Origin: Candidatus Nomurabacteria bacterium RIFCSPLOWO2_01_FULL_41_12
GTDB lineage: Bacteria > Patescibacteriota > Minisyncoccia > Phycocordibacterales > UBA9973
DNA length: 7,314 bases
Reading direction: 5' to 3'
Assembly: GCA_001787035.1 (NCBI GenBank)
Contig: MFUY01000002.1
Location: 1-7,314, forward strand
Shown in pieces: positions 1 through 4,379 of the stretch. The notes beneath the pieces are model-generated. The model searched no databases, was not told the DNA's origin, and saw only the letters and a list, made by a program, of their open reading frames with translations. The position numbers and the translations under genes are program-made. Position 1 is the stretch's first letter; every line of letters starts with the position of its first letter.

Positions 1-308
1 CTAAAATACAGGATGAAAAAGGTAAATTCCGCACTCAGGCTTTTGAGGGGATGGTGCTTGCGAGAAAACATGGCAAGGAAATAGGGGCTACTTTTACGGT
101 CAGAAAAATTGCTTCCGGTGTCGGAGTAGAAAGAATTTTCCCGCTTTATTCTCCAATGGTAGATAAAATTGAAATAATCAAAAAATCCCGCGCCCGCAGG
201 TCAAAACTCTATTATATTCGCACCAAAGCGGTTAAAGACGTTCGCAATAAAATGCGTTCATCCACTCCAGTTGCTGAAGAAGAAGTGGCAGAAGAAGTAA
301 AATCATAA
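1..308 (+). CDS. rplS: 50S ribosomal protein L19, C-terminal part (5' end outside window)
   Basis: This is the end of ribosomal protein L19, a large-subunit protein located near the 30S-50S interface. The reading frame is open from base 3 to the TAA at 306-308, so the gene starts upstream of the window; the internal ATG at 51 is not the true start. Family hallmarks are visible: QAFEGMVLARKHG, then TFTVRKIASGVGVERIFPLYSP, broken here only by the family-typical spacing, then KIEII and RRSKLYYIR. These match the conserved core of L19. The protein ends in a short acidic tail (EEEVAEEVKS) beyond the usual core, which is probably disordered. An intrinsic terminator follows 12 bases after the stop, so this is the last gene of its transcript. 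Identification is near certain; only the N-terminus is missing. Confidence 0.96.
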   Translation, partial: KIQDEKGKFRTQAFEGMVLARKHGKEIGATFTVRKIASGVGVERIFPLYSPMVDKIEIIKKSRARRSKLYYIRTKAVKDVRNKMRSSTPVAEEEVAEEVKS

Positions 309-320
309 AACAAACAAAAT

Positions 321-340
321 CCCACAAAAGTGGGTTTTTT
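321..340 (+). terminator. Rho-independent terminator after rplS
   Basis: A 5-bp perfect stem (CCCAC at 321-325, GTGGG at 330-334) closes an AAAA loop and is followed at once by six T residues (335-340). An A-rich run precedes the stem, so the element could work weakly in both directions. It sits 12 bases after the rplS stop and separates the ribosomal transcript from the endonuclease/tRNA transcript. Confidence 0.88.
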
Positions 341-356
341 GCCTGTTTTCAATTAG

Positions 357-385
357 TAGACGCTACTATCTTGAGGTGATATAAT
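357..385 (+). promoter_or_regulatory. Extended -10 promoter for the endonuclease/tRNA-Leu/Nudix transcript
   Basis: TATAAT at 380-385 is a perfect -10 hexamer and is preceded by TG at 377-378, giving an extended -10. A 17-base spacer separates it from TAGACG (357-362), which matches the -35 consensus TTGACA at four of six positions. The expected transcription start lies about 7 bases downstream, at or next to the ATG at 392, so the mRNA would be nearly or fully leaderless. No other promoter is obvious before the tRNA, which probably depends on this one unless a site lies inside the endonuclease gene. Confidence 0.7.
366..382 (+). repeat. Imperfect copy of the tRNA-Leu(GAG) anticodon arm upstream of the endonuclease gene
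   Basis: Bases 366-382 match the anticodon arm of the downstream tRNA-Leu (1092-1108) at 14 of 17 positions without gaps. The 7-base loop TTGAGGT (371-377) is identical to the tRNA anticodon loop (1097-1103). It is flanked by TATC and GATA, which pair as a 4-bp stem. Two of the three differences (C to T at 369, G to A at 379) change a C-G pair into a T-A pair, so the hairpin is kept. A CGCTAC hexamer also occurs just upstream in both places (361-366 and 1090-1095), with a 3-base shift. The two copies flank the endonuclease gene. The simplest reading is a remnant or duplicate of the tRNA target left by insertion of the gene. The downstream half overlaps the -10 promoter element. Confidence 0.6.
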
Positions 386-391
386 ATGTGA

Positions 392-1063
392 ATGGGAAAA
401 AGGGGACCAAAACCAAAAAAAATAATAGATACAAAATGGCGACCCAATTTAGCATATGCAATTGGTTTAATCACTACTGATGGTTGTTTATCGAGTGATG
501 GCCTGTTGTTTGATTTAACTTCTAAGGATAGGGAACAGTTATTAAATTTTTCTAAATGCCTAAATGTAGATTTTAAGATAGGAAATAAATGGAATAGTAA
601 AGGAGACGAATGTTTAAGGATTCAATTTAAGAATAGAGTATTTTATAACTTTCTTTTATCTATCGGATTGACCCCAAGAAAATCATTAACTATAGGCAAG
701 TTAGCGATACCAGATAAATATTTTTTTGATTTTTTGCGGGGATGTTTTGATGGCGATGGATGTTTTTATTCATATTGGGATCCTCGTTGGAAATCTAGTC
801 ACATGTTTTATCTAGGATTTGCTTCAGCTAGTTTAAAGCATCTTTTATGGCTTCAAGAGGAAATAGAGAAAAGAGTTAATATTAAAGGGCACATTACTGG
901 AAGAAAAAAGAATGTTTTTTTTCAATTAAAATATGCTAAGAAAGAAGCACTAGAAATAATAAAGAAAATGTACTACAATCAGAAAGTTGTTTGTTTGTCC
1001 AGAAAAAGAATCAAAATAGAGAAAGCATTAGTGGTAGAGAAGGAACAACAAAAAGAGTATTAA
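392..1063 (+). CDS. Free-standing LAGLIDADG homing endonuclease-like protein
   Basis: This 223-residue protein carries two LAGLIDADG motifs: LAYAIGLITTDG at residues 20-31 and FFDFLRGCFDGDG at 111-123. The last acidic residue of each (D30 and D122) is in the position that binds the catalytic metal in this family. Two motifs in one chain indicate a monomeric, pseudo-symmetric DNA endonuclease. A basic N-terminus (KRGPKPKK) and a Lys/Arg-rich C-terminus (SRKRIKIEKA) suit DNA binding. The ATG at 392 has no upstream Shine-Dalgarno sequence and coincides with the expected transcription start, so it may be leaderless; no later in-frame start precedes motif 1. The gene is visibly more AT-rich than the redox and ATPase genes, consistent with a mobile origin. 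It lies between a terminator and an intact tRNA-Leu, with its TAA two bases before the tRNA. No intron is evident because the tRNA is complete. Both motifs are intact, so activity is plausible; the target is unknown, with the tRNA anticodon arm as a candidate. Confidence 0.9.
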   Translation: MGKRGPKPKKIIDTKWRPNLAYAIGLITTDGCLSSDGLLFDLTSKDREQLLNFSKCLNVDFKIGNKWNSKGDECLRIQFKNRVFYNFLLSIGLTPRKSLTIGKLAIPDKYFFDFLRGCFDGDGCFYSYWDPRWKSSHMFYLGFASASLKHLLWLQEEIEKRVNIKGHITGRKKNVFFQLKYAKKEALEIIKKMYYNQKVVCLSRKRIKIEKALVVEKEQQKEY

Positions 1064-1065
1064 AA

Positions 1066-1151
1066 GCCTGGGTGGAGAAACGGTATACTCGCTACCTTGA
1101 GGTGGTAGTGCTCGCAAGGGCGTGGAGGTTCAAATCCTCTCCCAGGCACCA
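1066..1151 (+). tRNA. tRNA-Leu (anticodon GAG)
   Basis: This is a complete 86-base class II tRNA with CCA encoded. The acceptor stem pairs GCCTGGG (1066-1072) with CCCAGGC (1141-1147), followed by discriminator A1148 and CCA (1149-1151). The D stem is GAG/CTC (1075-1077, 1088-1090) with the conserved GG in its loop. The anticodon stem pairs CTACC (1092-1096) with GGTAG (1104-1108) around TTGAGGT, putting GAG at 1099-1101, which reads CUC/CUU leucine codons. The long variable arm (1109-1123) folds as GCTC/GGGC around a GCAA tetraloop. The T arm is GGAGG/CCTCT with loop TTCAAAT. The long variable arm and A73 fit leucine identity. It begins two bases after the endonuclease stop and ends one base before the Nudix ATG, so it must be cut out of a longer transcript. 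Confidence 0.96.
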
Positions 1152-1152
1152 A

Positions 1153-1632
1153 ATGCAAAACACCACACTTCTATTCTTAATTAAGAAAAAGGATAACGAG
1201 ATTAGCCATATTTGTCTTGCTATGAAAAAACGTAGCTTTGGCGCAGGCAGATGGAATGGCATTGGTGGCAAATTAAATGACAGCGAATCTATAGAGGACG
1301 CAGTCATGAGAGAGACGAAAGAAGAGATAGGCGTTATTGTTAAAAATTTTAAAAAAATTGCCGAACTTAATTTCACTTTTCCACATAAAAGTTCTTGGAA
1401 TCAACTGACACACGTTTATTTTTGCGAGGATTGGGAGCAGGAGCCACAAGAAAGCGAAGAAATGAATCCAAGTTGGTTTTTGGTTGATAATTTGCCATTT
1501 TCTCAAATGTGGCCGGACGATATTTTTTGGCTGCCGAGAGTAATTAAGGGTGAACTAGTTAAAGGCAGTTTTACTTTTGGAGAAAATGACATTGTTCTGG
1601 AGCAGATGGTTGAAGCCATTGAGTGTTTCTAA
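1153..1632 (+). CDS. Nudix hydrolase, MTH1/MutT-like oxidised purine nucleotide diphosphatase
   Basis: This 159-residue protein is very similar to the MTH1 (NUDT1) branch of Nudix enzymes, which hydrolyse 8-oxo-dGTP and 2-OH-dATP to monophosphates and so clean the nucleotide pool. The Nudix box GX5EX7REXXEEXG is complete, from G39 to G60, with E54, E57 and E58 as the metal-binding helix. MTH1 hallmarks are present: MKKRSFGAGRWNG (residues 24-36, including the substrate-binding Asn35), EMNPSWF (103-109), and MWPDD (119-123), equivalent to human MTH1 Trp117-Asp119-Asp120, which read the oxidised base. The C-terminal FTFGENDIVL also matches. The ATG at 1153 is chosen because the frame continues upstream only through the tRNA and the endonuclease gene. 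The ATG lies one base after the tRNA CCA, so tRNA 3' processing would yield an almost leaderless mRNA. Its stop abuts the stop of the convergent alkyltransferase gene. The family is confident; the exact substrate is inferred. Confidence 0.93.
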   Translation: MQNTTLLFLIKKKDNEISHICLAMKKRSFGAGRWNGIGGKLNDSESIEDAVMRETKEEIGVIVKNFKKIAELNFTFPHKSSWNQLTHVYFCEDWEQEPQESEEMNPSWFLVDNLPFSQMWPDDIFWLPRVIKGELVKGSFTFGENDIVLEQMVEAIECF

Positions 1633-1887
1633 TTACTTTATCGCGCTCTCTTGGCGCAGAAGTTTGATTTTGTTTTTTATTCCGCGATTGTAATCGCCTA
1701 GACTTCCATCGGACTTGATTACTCGATGGCAAGGTATTTTCACATCAAAATTTTTTGCTAGAATACTTCCCACCGCGCGGTAAGCCAAAGGACTTTTTGC
1801 CCGCCTCGCTACTTCTTTATAAGTCATTGTACTTCCTCTTGGAATACCTCTTACCACATTTAGAACTTTTTGCTTGAAATTTAACAT
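1633..1887 (-). CDS. O6-alkylguanine-DNA alkyltransferase family protein (MGMT/Ogt active-site domain only)
   Basis: This 84-residue protein is the C-terminal DNA-binding and methyl-acceptor domain of O6-methylguanine-DNA methyltransferase. These proteins flip out the alkylated guanine and move the alkyl group onto a cysteine. The acceptor motif IPCHRV is present with Cys53, so it is not an alkyltransferase-like protein, in which this Cys is replaced (usually by Trp). The helix-turn-helix part reads MTYKEVARRA, and YRAVGSIL supplies the arginine finger (Arg37). The N-terminal domain of Ada/Ogt is absent, as in other short members. The ATG at 1887 is chosen over one six codons upstream (1905), because the extra residues (MIYYYC) do not fit the family and overlap the promoter palindrome. 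There is no Shine-Dalgarno sequence, and the predicted transcription start is about 2 bases before the ATG. It converges with the Nudix gene with no bases between the stop codons. Confidence 0.9.
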   Translation of the reverse strand: MLNFKQKVLNVVRGIPRGSTMTYKEVARRAKSPLAYRAVGSILAKNFDVKIPCHRVIKSDGSLGDYNRGIKNKIKLLRQESAIK

Positions 1888-1895
1888 ACAGTAGT

Positions 1896-1915
1896 AGTAT
1901 ATCATGTGATATACT
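1896..1915. promoter_or_regulatory. Divergent promoter palindrome between the alkyltransferase and thioredoxin genes
   Basis: A perfect 9-bp inverted repeat, AGTATATCA (1896-1904) and TGATATACT (1907-1915), surrounds a TG centre. Each arm read outward is TGATATACT, which is an extended -10 element (TG-N-TATACT). On the plus strand TATACT (1910-1915) predicts a start near 1922, giving a short leader of about 19 bases before the thioredoxin ATG at 1941. On the minus strand TATACT (1901-1896) predicts a start near 1889, two bases before the alkyltransferase ATG at 1887. The -35 regions are poor on both sides. The palindrome could also be an operator for a dimeric regulator, but no regulator gene lies nearby. 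A second AT-rich candidate -10, TATAAA (1931-1936), lies just before the thioredoxin ATG. Confidence 0.62.
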
Positions 1916-1940
1916 TAAGATATTAAAAGATATAAATTTT

Positions 1941-2417
1941 ATGAATCAAAAACTTATTGTAGGTATTGTAATCGTTTTAGCACTTATTGGCGGCATCGTT
2001 CTTTTTTCCAGTACTTCAAAAGAAAAAGAGATAATAAAGGCGAATAACATAGTGCTTGCCGGAAAATCAGCGCCGCTCCTTGACTACAATAAGGCGGATT
2101 ACGACGCCGCGATTGCGTCAGACAAGTTAGTGTTACTTTATTTCTACGCCAATTGGTGCCCGATCTGCAAAGAAGAAGTTGTAAACGCTCTCTATCCTGC
2201 ATTCAACGAGCTGACCACTGATAAGTTAGTTGGAATTCGCGTTAGTTACAAAGACAGCGAAACTGATAGTAATGAAAAAGCTCTGGCTGTCCAATACGGT
2301 ATTCCTTACCAGCATACAAAAGTCTTTGTGAAGAATGGCAAGCAAGTCTTGAAAGCGCCCGATGGATGGGATAAGGCACGCTACCTCGCGGAGATAAACA
2401 AAATACTCGCTCAATAA
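1941..2417 (+). CDS. Membrane-anchored thioredoxin-fold protein (WCPIC active site)
   Basis: This 158-residue protein has an N-terminal hydrophobic segment (about residues 4-22) after a single Lys, fitting an uncleaved signal anchor that places the rest outside the cytoplasm. The thioredoxin-fold core follows: LVLLYFYANWCPICKEE (residues 63-79) contains the CXXC pair Cys73 and Cys76. The strand KVFVKNGKQV (127-136) matches the strand after the cis-proline in thioredoxins. Aligning on KNG puts His125 (in YQHT) where the cis-proline normally sits; the only nearby proline, Pro122, is three residues early. The gene is the first of a three-gene set: its stop is five bases before the CcdA gene, which points to CcdA as the source of electrons. 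It could instead be the DsbA-like partner of VKOR. The fold is confident; the direction of its redox activity cannot be read from the sequence. Confidence 0.87.
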   Translation: MNQKLIVGIVIVLALIGGIVLFSSTSKEKEIIKANNIVLAGKSAPLLDYNKADYDAAIASDKLVLLYFYANWCPICKEEVVNALYPAFNELTTDKLVGIRVSYKDSETDSNEKALAVQYGIPYQHTKVFVKNGKQVLKAPDGWDKARYLAEINKILAQ

Positions 2418-2422
2418 ATAAT

Positions 2423-3214
2423 ATGGAAAATATCAATCAAAATACAACCTCTCTCAAGCCCCCACGTGATTGGAGTATTTTTTTCTCAAGCGTTTTCTTT
2501 GTGCTAGGCTTTTCCCTTGTATTTTCGCTGGTCGGCGTTCTTTTACAGACGGTGCTTTCAAATGTTTCCTACACAGTTCAAGAATGGCTCGGTCGGATTG
2601 GCGGTGCTGTCATTATTCTTTTCGGGTTTTTCTTACTGGGCTTATTTACTCCAGCATTTCTCTTGCGTGATCACAAAATTCTGGTTAAGCGCCGATTCCG
2701 TTCTCACTATTTAACATCTTTTGTTTTTGGCGCGGCCTTCGCCGTAGGCTGGACTCCCTGTGTTTCGGCGGCCTTAGGGGCAATCTTAGCGCTGGCCACA
2801 ACAGCGGCGTCAAGTGCGTTTCTTTTACTCTTCGCTTATACGCTCGGGATAGGGATTCCGTTTCTTTTAGTGGGACTTTTTACGAATCAAGCGCAAGCGC
2901 TCATCAATCACATGGGCAAGAAACTTCTCTACTTCCAGTATTTCTTCGGTCTTCTTCTTATCGCCCTTGGTGTCCTTGTCTTTACGGGAACTCTCTCTCG
3001 GGTAGCGAACCTTCAATTTCTTACTGACTTTCTTCTCTCTCTCAATTTAGTTACCTCAATCGGCGGCGGCATCAGCTCGCTCACGGTTTTTAATTTCGGA
3101 ATTTCTTTCCTTGCCGGAGTTGGTTCATTTTTAAGCCCATGCATTTTACCACTTATTCCCGGTTTTCTTTCCTACCTTGCTTCTACCGCAGTTAAAAAAG
3201 AAATGCTTTCATAG
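2423..3214 (+). CDS. ccdA: CcdA/DsbD-type transmembrane electron transporter with permuted helix order
   Basis: CcdA proteins move reducing equivalents from cytoplasmic thioredoxin across the membrane using one Pro-Cys motif in TM1 and one in TM4. This 263-residue protein has both motifs in the opposite order. It begins with what is normally TM2 (FFVLGFSLVFSLVGV, residues 25-39), then TM3 (about 57-80), the second motif in AVGWTPC (Cys113), TM5 (about 130-153) and TM6 (about 169-190). The usual N-terminal helix comes last: SFLAGVGSFLSPC (228-240) followed by ILPLIPGFLSYL, with Cys240. The break falls in the usual TM1-TM2 loop, and the order TM2-6 then TM1 keeps every helix in its normal orientation because the helix number is even. 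A linker of roughly 30 residues (191-223) joins the parts. No Shine-Dalgarno sequence is visible. The start lies 5 bases after the thioredoxin stop, and the TAG ends one base before the next ATG, so all three genes are probably co-translated. The family is confident and the permutation is directly visible. Confidence 0.9.
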   Translation: MENINQNTTSLKPPRDWSIFFSSVFFVLGFSLVFSLVGVLLQTVLSNVSYTVQEWLGRIGGAVIILFGFFLLGLFTPAFLLRDHKILVKRRFRSHYLTSFVFGAAFAVGWTPCVSAALGAILALATTAASSAFLLLFAYTLGIGIPFLLVGLFTNQAQALINHMGKKLLYFQYFFGLLLIALGVLVFTGTLSRVANLQFLTDFLLSLNLVTSIGGGISSLTVFNFGISFLAGVGSFLSPCILPLIPGFLSYLASTAVKKEMLS

Positions 3215-3215
3215 T

Positions 3216-4352
3216 ATGAATTTACCAAAAACCATTATTTCTGTTTTACTTATAAGTGCTGTCCTCTTGGGTATTGTATATCTCAATTCACAGAAAGTAG
3301 ACAGAGGTAGTACGGATGAAAGTATTAATGTTAATCCTAGACTTTTAAGTGATAGTGAAAAAAATCAAACAATTTCTCTTGAAGACAAAGCCGTAGTTGG
3401 AGCAGAATCATTAAATGATGAAAAAACTACTAGTATTCAAAAGTCAAAAAAGTATACATTAGCCAAAGAAATCACAACTCCTGACGGTTTTATAAATACT
3501 AATGGGAAACCTGTGACTATTGGTGAGTTTGTAGGAAAGAAAGTGATGCTCATTGATTTCTGGACGTATAGCTGTATCAATTGCCAAAGGACGACACCAT
3601 ACTTGAACGCCTGGTATGAAAAATATAAAGACAGAGGGTTTGTTATCATTGGATTACATACGCCAGAGTTTGGGTTTGAAAAAGTTTACCAGAATGTCCT
3701 TGAAGCAACGAATAGAATGGGGATTAAATTTCCTGTCGTCCTTGATAATGATTACTCAACATGGAATGCGTATCAAAATCGATTTTGGCCGAGGAAATAT
3801 CTGATAGATATTGACGGCTATGTGATATACGACCACATTGGCGAAGGCGGATATGAAGAGACAGAAAGAAAAATTCAGGAAGCATTGGCAGAACGCATGG
3901 CAGTTTTGGGGGAGGATGGAACAATCAGTCAATCTGTAACGAAAGAGACCCCTATAGAAGGCGGTCCAAGAAGCCCTGAAGTTTATTTTGGGGGAGCGCG
4001 CAGTGACCAACAAGCAAACTTTCTGTTTCCCAGTGAAAGTTGGAACATAACGCCTGAATTTGCTCAAAATAGTTCTTCAAATGCTAGCATTATCTATACA
4101 TACACCGCCAAAGATGTTTTCTTTGTTGCAGAAGCAGACACTGACACTATTGTTGAAGTGTTTCTTGACGGCAAACCTCTTGATACGGAAGCGGGAACAG
4201 ATATCCTGAAAACTTCTGACGGGAAAACAATTGTGACAATAAAAGAAGCGCGTCTCTATAAAATTATTGAGGGAGATAAATCGGAAACTCATACTCTTAA
4301 ATTTATAATTCAAAAATCAGGATTAAAGGCGTTTACTTTTACATTTGGTTAA
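3216..4352 (+). CDS. DipZ/TlpA-like extracytoplasmic thioredoxin with C-terminal CBM-like domain
   Basis: This 378-residue protein has an N-terminal membrane anchor (about residues 6-23), a low-complexity polar linker (24-80), a TlpA-like thioredoxin domain (about 85-230) and a beta-rich C-terminal domain (about 253-378). The active site WTYSCINC holds Cys120 and Cys123, and Pro192 in RFWPRKYLID is the expected cis-proline. LDNDYSTWNAYQNRFWP and GEGGYEETER are hallmarks of the DipZ group. The C-terminal part, from SPEVYFGGARS to LKAFTFTFG, matches the jelly-roll, carbohydrate-binding-module-like domain of mycobacterial DipZ. In DipZ these domains are fused behind CcdA; here CcdA is the preceding gene, one base away, so the two very likely form one reductant relay. 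The ATG at 3216 is chosen because an earlier in-frame ATG (3177) overlaps the CcdA gene and would put charged residues before the anchor. The ligand of the C-terminal domain is unknown. Confidence 0.92.
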   Translation: MNLPKTIISVLLISAVLLGIVYLNSQKVDRGSTDESINVNPRLLSDSEKNQTISLEDKAVVGAESLNDEKTTSIQKSKKYTLAKEITTPDGFINTNGKPVTIGEFVGKKVMLIDFWTYSCINCQRTTPYLNAWYEKYKDRGFVIIGLHTPEFGFEKVYQNVLEATNRMGIKFPVVLDNDYSTWNAYQNRFWPRKYLIDIDGYVIYDHIGEGGYEETERKIQEALAERMAVLGEDGTISQSVTKETPIEGGPRSPEVYFGGARSDQQANFLFPSESWNITPEFAQNSSSNASIIYTYTAKDVFFVAEADTDTIVEVFLDGKPLDTEAGTDILKTSDGKTIVTIKEARLYKIIEGDKSETHTLKFIIQKSGLKAFTFTFG

Positions 4353-4373
4353 TTAAAGAATCACTGGTATACT
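4345..4373 (+). promoter_or_regulatory. Extended -10 promoter for VKOR and P-type ATPase genes
   Basis: TATACT at 4368-4373 is preceded by TG at 4365-4366, making an extended -10. TTGGTT (4345-4350), 17 bases upstream within the end of the DipZ-like gene, is a weak -35. The expected transcription start coincides with the A of the ATG at 4380, so the VKOR mRNA would be leaderless. No terminator separates it from the preceding gene, so read-through is also possible. Confidence 0.62.
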
Positions 4374-4379
4374 CCTTTT

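Noticed and set aside
1082..1089. GGTATACT in the tRNA resembling the -10 elements found elsewhere.
   Set aside because: It is the D loop and D stem of the tRNA, with the conserved GG. A promoter here would start inside the tRNA.
341..1151. A group I intron in tRNA-Leu with the endonuclease as its internal gene.
   Set aside because: The downstream tRNA is complete from acceptor stem to CCA, so nothing needs splicing, and only an anticodon-arm-like fragment lies upstream. I could not see a group I core.
991..1152. An upstream extension of the Nudix frame that would add 54 residues, starting at ATG 991.
   Set aside because: The extension runs through the end of the endonuclease gene and the whole tRNA-Leu, and has no Nudix-like sequence. 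The ATG at 1153 fits the family N-terminus.
1643..1676. GCGC...GCGC hairpin followed by a T-rich stretch as a terminator for the Nudix gene.
   Set aside because: The stem is only 4 bp and the T run begins far from it, so it is too weak to call.
1684..1697. Perfect inverted repeat GCGATT-GT-AATCGC as a possible terminator or binding site.
   Set aside because: It lies inside the alkyltransferase coding sequence, has a 2-base loop and no T run downstream on either strand.
3177..3215. Earlier ATG at 3177 as the start of the DipZ-like gene.
   Set aside because: It lies within the last helix of the CcdA gene and would place a Lys-rich stretch before the membrane anchor. ATG 3216 directly after the CcdA stop fits better.
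3756..4067. Open frame on the minus strand within the DipZ-like gene.
   Set aside because: It is antisense to a clearly conserved thioredoxin domain and has no recognisable features of its own.
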